A DNA stretch of 64,000 nucleotides from Coriaria nepalensis. Lineage: Eukaryota > Streptophyta > Magnoliopsida > Cucurbitales > Coriariaceae. The translations under genes were made by a program, and so were the position numbers. Location of the stretch: assembly GCA_027186245.1 (NCBI GenBank), contig CP114486.1, forward strand, positions 9,500,501 to 9,564,500. The letters are read 5' to 3'. Below, piece after piece: positions 24,801 to 36,590 of this stretch; within the stretch, counting starts at the first letter, position 1, and each line of letters opens with the position of its first letter. The notes under the pieces were generated by a model. It was not told the origin of the DNA, searched no databases, and saw only the letters and a program-made list of their open reading frames with translations.

Positions 24801-27800
24801 TTCTCCTTTTCTGGCTCCAGTCCTTGAAGAACCTCCTTCATCAGTTTCTGAAGGTAACAGTTAAGGATTAATTTGCTTATTATTGGTCTGTAGCTATTAG
24901 TTCATATTGATTGGATTTTCATATGCAGTTGCTGATGATGATCCATTACCGGCAATTGAGGGGCTCCAAATCTCAGGCGAAGCGTTTCCAGGACAGGAAC
25001 TCCAAGCATGCGGATACTCTATTAATGGAACTACCAGTTGTAATTTTGAGGTGCAATATTGTTACCTTATTTTAAACATTGGTTTTGGCCCTTTCACTGA
25101 TTATAGTTGCTTAATTTTCATAAGGGCATAAGAAAAAATCTGTTAGGGTTTTTCTATTAAACCGTCAAACTAATCCATAATTTTCTATTAACTTGTGAAT
25201 ACCAGTGGGTACGGCATTTAGAAGATGGATCTGTTAATTACATAGAGGGTATCATTTTTCTCCTCTTTTAAAGTTATATTTGTGCTTTTTGATCCAAAAG
25301 TCTTGCTCTCATTGTATTTTGGTTCATAGGAGCTAAGCAACCAAATTATCTTGTTAATGCGGATGATGTTGAAGCATACCTCGCTATTGAAGTTCAGCCT
25401 CTGGATAATAGGAAGAGGAAGGTACTGTCTCTGACTTACAAAAGACATATCTATGTGCATATTTTTGGGAGTCTGTACACATTGTTTTCTGTTTCTATCC
25501 TCCTAGTAATTTTTTGTGAGTGGGTGGGGTTGATGTTGAGCATGGGAGTTCAGAAGGGTAGCACTCCTTCCATACTTGGACCAGGCTATTGTGAGACAAA
25601 TAAAAATTCATTTTTAGAGGTTGCATTTTGGGACTAGTATATATGTCTAAGGTCCAGTATTGAAAAATATAGATTTGAAATCATATATCAAATTGTTCAG
25701 GTAAAGTTTTATTTGCACATAGCAACATAGATGCTCTGCTGCATACTAGATTCTAAATGCATAGACAGGATGTCTGATATTTGTAAATATTCTTTACAGA
25801 AATCCAGTAAGAAAAATTAGACATGCCTCGCAATTTTAAATCAGGCCAGAAGTTTGATATTAGCATAAATTTACCGTAAAATACCTGTTGAGTCATGCTT
25901 TGTGTATTAGATTGTAGCTTCGTTGCTTGTTAATTTCCTGGGGACTTTTTGGGATATATTTGAAATGATAGTCAACCATATTAGTCATCAACTGCTTTAT
26001 TGTAATCAAACGTTTTGCTTTTTCTCTGATTGTAGGGGGAGCTTGTAACAGTTTTCGCCAATGAGCACAGAAAGATTGTTTGTGGTAAGAAATTTGACCA
26101 AAGTCACACTTGCACTTGATGATAGCTTGTGATATCATTTTAACCTTTCTCTTGAATTGCACCAAGATTCTTCATGAACCATGCAGGCATTCTGTTCAAT
26201 TGCATTAAGATTCTTAGGAGCAAGAATTCTTAGGAATCTTGTCTTAATTCAACTTGGATTTAGATATTCTTGCAAATGATACTATTTTTTTATTTTATTT
26301 TATTTTTAAATCCTAAATTGTAGATTTTATCTGTACAAGTTGACTATCTATTAATTTAAGGTTTTGTATTAGCTAGATTCGGAGATCTCACCAGCAGAGG
26401 ATAATGTATTGAATTGTATTTATACTCCTGAGTAATTTCCTCATTAGGTTAATCTAGTTTTATCCTGCCCTTAATAGCAGCTTATGACCTGAAGACCCTT
26501 TTGGATTACAGCTAATGAAATACTTCTGAGTCTTTAAGCAATCTTGCATCTTTGACTCTTCTATCTGCTATTAAATATACACACTGTGCGCATCTGAAAA
26601 ATGATTGAAGTGTTGGGTTATAAGTCTATTGGTGTGTCACTAACCTGATCAATTGTTTGTATCAGTGGAAAGTCTGATCTTACTAATAATCAGTTTTCCC
26701 AACATGTCGGGCACACAATAAGAGAGACAGAAAAGGGGTTTTTATTTTTTTTCCGGGCGGGGTGTGGTTGGGGGGGGCGGGGGGGTGTGTGGGGATTCTA
26801 CTTAATTTTACTTTAGTTCTGAATAGGTTAAGTGTCCTAAAACAAGCTATGAGGGACAAGTTAAACCAGGTTAAAGATGGGGAAAAGTGTAGTCAGCCCT
26901 CAGCCCTAAATTTATGTTGGTGTAACACCACTATTAATTTTGAACATTTTACATCTTTGAGTGTTTGTTATTGTGCTTCAGGTTTTCATTAAAACTTTTA
27001 TCATTCTTAACAGATCCTGATATGATCAACCACATACAGAAGACTAATTCTGCTGGTCATGCTTCATATAAAGTATCCTTGTCGGTATGGTTTCACTAGC
27101 AAAGTTTGTAAATGTCATGATAATAGCTGATCATAGCAGCATTTTAAGATCTCAATTCTTTGTCAATTTCAATAATTTCTCTCATTTTCAATGCATCTTC
27201 CATGTCTTCCATTGCAGTCTGGATATCTTCAACTGTGGGAACCAGCTACGCTTGCCATCAAGAGGGAAGGATACAGTGTTAAGGGTAGTGGGCCTAGTGG
27301 AGTTGTATTCACTGACAAGTTTTCGCCAAACATGAGTGTATGATTTCTAGACATCCTAATTGTTTCTGGTAGTCTGTGAGAAAAGCTTGACTGTCTGCTC
27401 TTTGTTTGCACAGTTGTCTATTTTTTCCTTTCGTGGTAGACTTGTTCTCTATTTTCGAGGGTTTATCTAGTGAAGGCATGTCTACATGTCAATGAAACTT
27501 TATAGGAGCTGTCTTAACTGCTTTTGTGGACTTATTACATATTTGCACCGTTCCGTAATTAATGTAGGAATATGAAAAGGTATTTGGGCTGGGGGTGTGA
27601 ATTTTATGGAATTAGACGTCTCGATTTAGAGATGGAGAAAGGTGCGGATAGAAGCAATACAGATGTATGTTATTAATTGGTACAATACTAAGTATCTACA
27701 CTGAAAACATCTCCCACAAGTTATCACACCTGTCGCTGTGACGAATTTCTCTGTATATATGCTACTTTTAAAATCAAATCTATATCCATTTGTGCAAACA

Positions 27801-29691
27801 TATTGGTTAAAGTGTTCGATCTCAACTTTAAGAAGCAACTGTCCTAGCTAAGAAGAAAGCATTTTAATTTTCAACGATGTTTCAGACTCTTGGTTCTTTG
27901 GACCTTCTTCAGCCATTTACTCTTTTTTTTTTTGGTCAAGGACTTCCTCGACCAGTTAACTTAGATGTACTTTGGCCAGTAATTTTTCATGCTTAAAAGA
28001 ATCAAATATTGTATTTTCTTATAGTTCCTTTTCATGTAGGTTACAATCCCCTATGGGCCTCCCGGAGAGTTTATAATAACTAGTTCTGGTGGTGTCGTGC
28101 ATCACTTACGAGTTGATGATAGCTCCATGGATAGTAACCGGTGAGTTAGAAAGTTCTAAATATCAGGGAAAAATAAATTCTACCCTTTCTTGTCATGTAA
28201 ATATAGTGTATATTTGCACTGTTATATTATTGGAACAAGTTTTCTCTATAAGAGATGGAGATTGATCATTCTTGATGTTTAGCCCCCCTCTTCCCTTTCT
28301 CTCTTTCTCCCAGCCATTTCCGTGTGATTTCCTAACTCTATGAGCCTAGAAATAGTTAGTAATTCATAATCGTTGGTAAAACATGAATAGGTATGAAATG
28401 TTATATACCTGTATCCTTAAGAAAATGGTGGAGGAAGACTGAAATAAGAGATAGATCTTAATCTCGAGGTATCTGTACCTGCATGTTGTATTTTCAACTG
28501 TTATTTTCTTCCAAATTCTGCATGTACCACTGGATATTACCCCGTCAACTTTTAGATGCCTGATGTGAAAAGGTAACGTGATAGGTCTTTTATGGTGTGA
28601 TGGATTGCTAGACAATTTTTTGGAATTCTAATCATTGTCTCTGTGCTTTTGCAGTTCTAGGGATACAATTGTGCTCACGTTGAGATTATTCATCGTGAAG
28701 GTATAGCTTTTCATTTTTTTTACTGTTTTCTACATCTCTCTTACTATGAATGAGATTGATTCTATTATTTTTATTTTTATAGTTTTTTAACTATTTAATT
28801 TACCAAGTAAGGTATGGAGGGATAGGGAAAGCAGAGATTTGTTAGTCTATCAAGAGAGAAGAACAGGTTGGTAGAGAGGATACAATAAAAGAAAAGAGGT
28901 TCCCTATGTTTGACAAATTAATCTCCGTCAGCATTTTGATTCCGTCTTGAATAAATGTACTACTAATAGTAGGCCACTAGAAATTCTTTCCGCACTGAGC
29001 CATGAATATATTAATAAATCATGAAACATTGTATGAAGAATTGAAACAGTATATCAGTATAAGCCCTCCTTGAAAAAGAGGGACACCTTAAGTATCTGTA
29101 TATGTATCAATGACTAGTAATAGACTGTCAATGTATAGAGTTTTCTCATACTCAAACATCCGAAACCGGGGTTATTAGAATACCTATGTCCCATCCCTTT
29201 TCTATCAGATTGAGGTCCCTTTGGAATTTTTGCTTCACTTGATACTTATGTTGAAAAGTTTTTCCCTTCATAAATTTAAGAAGAAACAAATAAAAGAAAG
29301 AATGCTTTGTTAAAACAAATGGTAAGTCCAACGTGTCCCCTTGACAAATTGATGGTAGATGTCACTCTTACTAAACGCTGGATTGTTCTACTTGATTTAC
29401 TACTCTCCATGAGGCTTTTTATTAAGCAGTAGAACAACGTTCATTTACTTTTGAGGGTTTAAAAAGGTTTGGTCTTGGCACTTTTTGATAAAGGAGATCG
29501 TTTTTCGTGTCTTTCTGGCTTTGTTAATCTTGTTCTGTGATGCTAAGGTATATATGTTAGCGAGTCTTCAGTGAAGAGCCATTTTCTTTTCATGGTTATA
29601 CCAATGTTATAACTTCTATTGGCCTTTTTTTTTTTTGCAGGCTGGTGAGAGAAGGAAAGGAAAGAAGAGGCTTTTATTATTTAACAAGTAA
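18804..29691 (+). CDS. Coiled-coil protein with C-terminal Ig-like (AIR9/SCAB-like) region, 21 exons
   Basis: Exons: 18804-18974, 19755-19817, 20152-20408, 20467-20596, 20694-20771, 20859-20918, 21015-21119, 21287-21397, 23028-23069, 23178-23282, 23350-23537, 24597-24853, 24929-25050, 25206-25248, 25330-25421, 26036-26084, 27014-27084, 27218-27337, 28040-28140, 28655-28700 and 29641-29691. All are GT-AG and in phase; the product is 753 aa. Residues about 38-83 and 208-330 are heptad-rich coiled coils (EENTRLRIELQEK; EHEEEIMQLRKYL). Residues 80-200 and 340-525 are Ser/Pro/Asn-rich and probably disordered. Residues about 527-630 (from IEGLQISGEAFPG, with a buried FEWVRH Trp) look like the Ig-type A9 repeat of microtubule-associated AIR9 or the Ig part of actin-binding SCAB1. 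The last 120 residues are beta-rich and end in a Lys/Arg tail (RRKGKKR). A cytoskeletal or scaffold role is inferred, not shown. The ATG at 18804 is the first one in frame; no signal peptide or membrane segment is seen. Confidence 0.88.
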
Positions 29692-30632
29692 AGAAAGGTA
29701 TGTATAGCCGCTAATAGAAAATGCCGCTATCTAATCATTGTTCTCTAGATATTAAGTTTCTTTTCGCCCTACCTACTACTATGGCTTTTGCAGGGCTGAT
29801 TAAATAATGAAAGCAAGCAACAGAGTTTTATTCTTTATCAAGTAAAGAATGGTTATATTGTTTGGGTAAAAGATGGAAAAGCCGGGATCGTAAATCGAGA
29901 CGAGAAGTCCTTATGCTACTTAGTTTTCCCTGGTGGCCATCTACTATATTGAATATGTTTATGTGAAAAGCTGGAATGAGAGCATTTGATTGTAATTTTG
30001 CTGTTGTACGAGTTTCTTTCCTCTCACCAGAAAAGAAAAGGGCGTTCTTTGTTATAGAAGTATGCACATGCATGCGCTTTCTCTAGATACACTGGACAAT
30101 CTGGAACATCACTCTTCTTTTTTCTTTTTTTTATTTTTTTATTTTTTTTTGTTTGGTGGGGGGGGGGGGGGGGAAGTGCAATCCAAACAGGGACTTAAAA
30201 GATTGTAAATACCATGATCAAATTGGCTCAAACAGAAATACATTTCAATTTGGAAATTGAAATGTTGCGCTAAGCAAATAATCTCAAACTTTTTAAGATT
30301 TCATCTTCATAGCGAACAGAATCTGTCACATTGTGAATTTACGTTTTTCACCTTTGCTTCATATAACATTTTAACAGCCTCGTTTAGAAGGAGAGCACTA
30401 TAGTGAAGGAAAAAAAAGTTTCAGAACACAATTCACATGAACAAAAGATGATCAGACTAAGAAAAAAGATGAACGAAGCACTTTCCTAGTTCTCAATCAC
30501 TGAAAACCAAACGCCGGAAAACGACAGCATAAATATGTAAAATGTGGCAGACATCAAGGTTTCATCCAAAGCTAATAATCCTATAATTACTACTAAAGTA
30601 GCACATATGCACATCTTTAACTATGAAAAATG
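29692..30632. other. 3' flank of the coiled-coil gene with a 16-G run
   Basis: The first 300-400 bases are the probable 3' UTR; a retained short intron-like segment (29698-29792) could belong to it. A T-rich run followed by 16 consecutive G lies at 30120-30173. No further gene is seen until the B3 exon. Confidence 0.45.
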
Positions 30633-30866
30633 CTAACTCTTGAGTATCATGTCATCCTCTCTCTTCTTCGTAAGCTCAAAGACACATATATCACCTTCTA
30701 CCAAACCATTATCTTCTACAAACTGTCTACCCCTTTTCAATGGCCGTATACTGCCTCTTCTCTCTTTGGTACGTGTAGTATCTAAGAGGCCATTTCTGTC
30801 TTTTATCCGATGAAAGTGTTGCCATAATGCTACCTCCTCCTTTCTCCCAAATGCACTTGGAATGCT
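30633..30866 (-). pseudogene. Orphan last exon of a B3-domain (REM-like) gene
   Basis: On the minus strand a T-rich tract and GATAG form an acceptor at 30867-30868. From there an uninterrupted 77-residue frame runs to TAG at 30633-30635. It begins SIPSAFGRKEE, the IP..F entry of a B3 DNA-binding domain. It ends with the B3 signature RQFVEDNGLVEGDICVFEL and a short basic tail. B3 proteins of the REM group bind DNA in the nucleus. The start of the domain and any methionine should lie to the right, but no matching exon was found up to the Helitron relic at about 32 kb. It is therefore either a fragment left by rearrangement or the end of a gene whose other exons are very distant. The frame itself is undamaged, so recent loss or continued use cannot be excluded. 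Confidence 0.6.
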
Positions 30867-31979
30867 CTATCAACAAAAAAAAAAAAAAAAAAACTAAATG
30901 AAGATTTGTATTTTATTATTCGTTGATACCTTAAATGGGTTTTAAAGTGTTGCCATATTACTAACCTTTTTCTAAATATCACATTATTAAGTTATATCGA
31001 TCCTTAAATCATGAAAATATTATGACCATAATTATACAAACATAAAATTATGCTGCCACATTTAGATTATAATTACTACACATGATATGACTATCACATT
31101 TGTGTTTGCTATTGCATTTCAGATTCCTTCAATAAAAAGTGTAGAGAAATTAATCATATCAAATTTATAGGTCAAATGCTGAAACTATTTCCACAAATAA
31201 GAGAACCGAAAGGAAATTCTTGCTTTGGCTGAGAAAATGGGTCAACTGGTACCAATGAAAAATAATAAATTTATACATTTTATTTCATCATGAAGATAAA
31301 GTTAGAGAATGGATGGTATTATGTATCATGCAACTCCCATCGTAAGAAGTTACGACCAATGGGATCTAAATTGACAGATGATAGATAGTTGCGACAAAAA
31401 GAGTGAAGTTCCAACATTAAGGTGAAATTTTAATTTTCGATAAACACAACTTGCAGAGTTAATTAGAGCTTTTATGTAATAAGTGTCTTGCATTGAAAAG
31501 ATAGGTATCGTTTGGAACTTCAAAAAATTCACTCGTATGTACTTAACATTCTTTGATATTGAGTAAATACATAACTATTACACTGATGGAGATGAAAAAA
31601 CAAGGGACAAGCAAACTGAAAATTTCTTGAGAAGTACAATGCATATAAGTATCACATTATTTGATATCAGATACCATACTTCTTTATTGTTCCACCTCAC
31701 CATTGAACACAGAACCATTCAGATATAATTATATTTATATCTTATGCATTTGATGATAGTCAAAAAATCTAATATTTGATGGATGTTGATTACAAAGATA
31801 ATCGTTTCAATGAAGATGATGGTCAAACAAGCAACAACCATTTTACAAATTCTTCAACAAAGGCAAGTCCATAAGTATTTGAATATTGAAATCCTCTTCT
31901 TATTCATTGGCTCATTAACAAGGTTGAGTTAGTTTTATGATGTTAAGTTCATTAGCCAAATTATAATTTCAATCAATCT
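30867..31979. other. A+T-rich spacer
   Basis: Starts with an 18-base A run (30876-30893). No family-like frame on either strand. The missing upstream B3 exons were looked for here and not found. The right end may already be part of the Helitron relic. Confidence 0.45.
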
Positions 31980-34900
31980 TTTTGTAGGAAAACTTTTCAC
32001 ACCGCGGACTTTTAGCCAACCATCATATGAATGTCTTGGATGTGATGCTTTATCCTAGTATGATGAACGTGCATCATACTCTACATGTTGTCAAGAAGGC
32101 AAAAATGAAACTCCCACCAATTACACAAAGCTTGACCTTTCTTAAATAATTAATTGCCAATAAAAATAGAAAACGATCCACAAAGTTTAGAGAGAGAACA
32201 TATGGATACATAATTTAATGTTCACTTCTACATCTATGGCTGTAAAGATAGATAATGGTGTCAATGGCAGAAATGGACCCTATATTTCTCGAATATACGG
32301 TCAAAATCATTACAAGATTGAATCTTTTCTGCCCACTGATGGACGAAATTCAAATTCGCTTAGTTATACATTTACGGTATGAAAAACGAAGTATCCAATC
32401 GGATCCAACCAATTATGGGAAACAATCAATGTGATAGTATTGACCAATCTATTGTTCAAAGATTAATTGAAATATTTGATACACACAATCAACTTGCAGA
32501 AGCCTTTTGCACATCAAGGGATCAATTCATTGAAACTTAATTATCTCATGTTTGAATTAAGCTAATAGGCAATAGAAGAAGGAATTCACTACAATATAAT
32601 AGTTTGACATCCTCTGAGATTGTTGCCTTGATCGGAGGAGATCTATCGGAAACAAATGGCGAGAGGGATATAGTAGTCGAACATCAATCTAACATATTAT
32701 AAAGAATAACTAATTTGCATCCATCGTTTATGACTATGCAAAATCCAATTACATTTTCTTTCGGAGAAGATGGTTACGACGAACGAATCCCTTACAGAAC
32801 TAACATTGGAAGACGAATGACAAAAAGAAATATAATAACTATGAGAGAGTATTATGCTTACAAAATTCAGCACAGACGAAGTGAGAGGCAAACACTCATT
32901 CGAGGAGGTCGTCTATTCCAACAATATATAGTTGATACTTACATCGGCATTGAGGAAGAAAGACTCAGGTGGGTTCGTGGAAACCAACCGCAACTATGAG
33001 CAAAACTGTACAACAACGTACGTGATGCTATGCTTCGAGGGGATACAACATCTACATATTTAGGAAAAATGATAGTTCTTCCTGCTACATTTACAGGAGG
33101 TCCACAATATATGATTCAAAATTATCAAGATGCTATGGAAATATATAGATGGGTTGGAAACCCATATGCATTTATTACATTCACGACAAATCCAAAAACG
33201 GATTGAGATTAATGCTTCGTAAATGAAATTTCGGAATAGAAATTGGAAGATAGACCAAATATTGAATATAGAGTCTTCAAAATGGATTGATGCATATGCT
33301 GTTGTACCGCAGTTCATGATGCATGGACCGAACTGTGTGGGGAAGCAAATATACGTGCTCTGTGCACTGGTATATGCAGTAAGAAATTCCCAAAAAGATT
33401 TACAATTGATGAAAAAGATTGCAAGACTTAATAGAGAATATGTTATCCCTCATAAATTGATTTGTTGATCAAGTATCAAGCCCATATAAACATAGAGAAG
33501 TGTAACAAATCAAAAGCCACTAAATATCTTTTCAAATGCATAAACAAGAGTCCGGATAGAGTTACAATTGTTGTCGAAGAGAACATTTCACAAGATCGTG
33601 TATCGAATAGTAGAAACATCACTCAATTTGATGAAATAAAAACTATCTCAAGTGTATATACATCTCTGCATGTGAAGCGTGTTAGAGAATCTACAAACTT
33701 GGTATTCATTATCGAGTACCAGCAATTGAAATATTATCGTTTCATCTTGAAAATCAATACCCATTGACATTTAGATATTCGTAAATCCTACCCGTCTGTG
33801 CTTCATAGGGAAGATGTCAAATGTACAAGGTTTACATCATAGATGCATATGGATTCGATTGATGTTCACTCACTTATGCAGATTTTCCAAGAAAATTTGT
33901 ATGAAATCAACCACAAAAAACCTAGAAGTAGAGAAAGTTCGAAAAAACAATTGGAAGAATTAATTATGCTTACTCCACTTTTGGAGAAATTTATTATCTA
34001 CAGATATTGTTAAATATCATTCGTAGATCTCAAAGCTTTGAAGAAATCCGTATAGTTCATAATGTAACTCACCCAACATTCAAGTCAGCATGTTATACCC
34101 TAGGCCTGTTGGATGGAGATAAAAAGTGGAATGAAGCAATGTTAGAAGTATGTCATTGGGCAAGTGCGAGTCACCTCGGGAATTTATATGTTACGATCCT
34201 TTTGTTCTCTAACCATTATAGTTTTAGATCACAATTGGAAGATCTTATCAAACCATATTTTGTATCGATAAAAAAGATTTTCAACATCCATAATTAGACC
34301 TAATGGACGATCAACTACAAAACTAAACTTTATTTGAGATAGAAAAGTTACTTATATAAAATGGAAAATCTTTAAAGGATTTCGACTATATGCCAATGCC
34401 AAATCCAATATTGATAAAAACAACTTACCAACAATCTAATTAGAGAAGAGACGCCATACAATTATGAGGAGATGCGGGTGGAATATGAAAAATTGTATCA
34501 GGGGCTTAATGATGATTACAAAAATATTTAGAATGTGATTACATAATCAACGAACAATAATAAAGGAGAATTATTATTATTATTTTTTAATTTATGGGCA
34601 TTGAGAAACTGAGAATACATATCTATACAACATAATAATCACAAAGTTTCGATCATAGAAGGATATTGTGCTTCATGTTGCATCATCTAGTGTAACTGCA
34701 TTTTTACTTCCTGGGGTCGCATAGATTATTATAGATTTAGAATCCCTATTAATTCTCAAGAAAATACGACATGCGACAGAAAGCAAGAAGTCAACTTACC
34801 GAACTTATATGTTTAACATGATTAATAATATAAGACGAAGCATCAATGGACTATAAATCTGCATTTGAAGTAGTGGACTGCTCTTTTAGGGACATATTAT

Positions 34901-35640
34901 CAACAAACAATCCTGAAGCCATGAATAAACATTTTGATAGGAAAACAATGCTATTAAGAGAATATTTTAAACAGATATTACCAGTCGCTCCAAAAGGGAA
35001 TAGATAGGATGTTGAGCAATTCTCGATAAATAGTCATATTTGTGAGACTTCTACAAGGTTTTTGTTCTAATAAAAAAAATATGATATTAAGAGAAGACTC
35101 AATATCCACTAGTCGACTATTAAAATTTAAGAGATGAGTCCTTCAAATTGGTAATAGAACGTTATCGGAAATTCCAAAAAGAAGGTGAAGATGAGGAATC
35201 ATGGGTGAAAATTCCAAGAGAATTTATTCTGAAATAATGTAAATAGTTTATATCACTTATCCTTCAATTGGCCAGTATAAATTAGATATAACTTATCTGA
35301 AGTAGAGATCAATTCTAACACTAAGAAAATAATATTGTAGATGAGATAAATGACTATATGTTAGAATTAACAGGATGTGAAGCTAAATCATATCTCATCT
35401 GAAACTCTCTTTATAAACTCCATATCAAACATTGTTGATCAAGATATTATGTATCCAATATAATTTGTAAATACAATGAAGTTTCCTAAAATTTCTAACT
35501 ATAATCTAGAGTTAAAAACTTGAAATATCTATGATACTTTTAAGAAATGTAAATCAGAAACTTAGAATGTGTAATGGAACAAGGTTGATTATCACACAAT
35601 TGAGACATAAAATAATAGAAGCACATATAATTATACTATT
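31980..35640 (+). pseudogene. Decayed autonomous Helitron (RepHel) coding region
   Basis: The order matches a plant Helitron replicase-helicase. A CLGC..L..DERAS..CCQEG zinc-binding block lies at about 32024-32095. TSMAVKIDN and the SGQ-type block follow at 32230-32340. The Helitron_like_N domain is at 32715-32999 (HPSFMTMQNP, GEDGYDERIP, MREYYAYKIQ, RGGRLFQQY, EEERLRWVR). Rep motifs are at about 33090-33200 (GGPQYM, AFITFTTNPK) and LIKYQAHINIEKCNKS at 33464. Next are HPTFKSACYTLGLLDGD at 34070 and helicase pieces: a CFMLHH..L walker-region scrap near 34670, REYFKQILPVAPKG at about 34960, and the terminal NGTRLI.TQL..K.IEAHI at 35570. Stops and frameshifts occur in every part, and the central HUH region carries a stop. 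Ends (TC at 5', hairpin plus CTRR at 3') were not located. It is not mobile. Confidence 0.85.
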
Positions 35641-36420
35641 TTACTATTATAGTTACCACACATACTTTATCAACCAATTAGTTTTGGTTATAGTTGCAAC
35701 TTTTATAAACTACACAAATTTTGATAGGATTACGCAAGAAATTATAACATATGACTACCTTCTTTTGCATTTCTAAATACAGGTTCAAATATTGAGGCAA
35801 ATATTTTAATTCTTCAAGTAATTTTATCTCCTATAGAATCAAAATAATATTTCGTTTTACGAAGATGACAATTTCTTTCGAGAATATACTATGTAATGAC
35901 GATCTACAAGAGTCAAATTCTAGCAAATGTTGTACTTTACTTATCAATACTAGTGTTTAGTCATGAACAACTGACTCTATATTACATTACCTAAAGTAAC
36001 ATTTTCTGACAATATTAATATTTTAATGGAAAAAACATAAAACAGAGAATAGGATTATATAAGAAACATGTTTTTAATAACCTCCCAAATATTTTACCGC
36101 AGTCATTTCCTTAATATACTAAGATTATACTGTATGTTTCTTATCTTGTGATTTTTAATCTGTTTTTTAATTTAATTCCAAGAACTATAGAGTACAATTT
36201 CATACCAAAATTGACGTAATTTGCTTACTAAAAGTATGTTACTTAATATGATATCTTATAAATGGTAATCCATGTAAATCACATTTAAAGGATAAATCAT
36301 CTAAGAGTTAAACAAATACGCCTAATTATGCAGTATCAGAAACCTGATTGAATGTATCATGTATAGTATACATATATACATATAGAAGTAAAATTATTTA
36401 TTTAAAAAAAAAATAAAAAA
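35641..36420. other. A+T-rich spacer between Helitron relic and CCT3
   Basis: No gene or RNA is recognised. It may hold the lost 3' terminus of the Helitron. A short near-palindrome, TGTATAGTATACATATATACATATA, sits near 36360, just before an A run at 36402-36428. Confidence 0.4.
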
Positions 36421-36590
36421 TAAAAAATCGAGAGGGAAGAGAAGAGACGTCTCGAGGGTTTTCTAGTGGCTGCGGTGCGTAAGTTTGAAAACCTCTCTCT
36501 CTTTTCAGTTCTCTCACTCCCGCTCTCGAGTCTGTGTTCAAAGGGTTTTTGATTTTAGGGTTTTGCTGGTAAGGGCAGAAGGGATTCATC
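36421..36590 (+). promoter_or_regulatory. Probable core promoter and 5' leader of CCT3
   Basis: Features typical of plant housekeeping promoters are packed here: a GAGACGTCTCGAG block with the ACGT core at 36444-36456, a CT-rich patch (CCTCTCTCTCTTTTC, 36491-36505) and TTTTAGGGTTTTG (36552-36564), which is telo-box-like. No clear TATA box is seen. The ATG follows at 36591. Confidence 0.5.

Noticed and set aside
33462..34297. Open frames of 96-101 codons taken as small genes
   Set aside because: Their sequences (QAHINIEKCNKS; HPTFKSACYTLGLLDGD) are Helitron Rep/helicase pieces in a decayed element.
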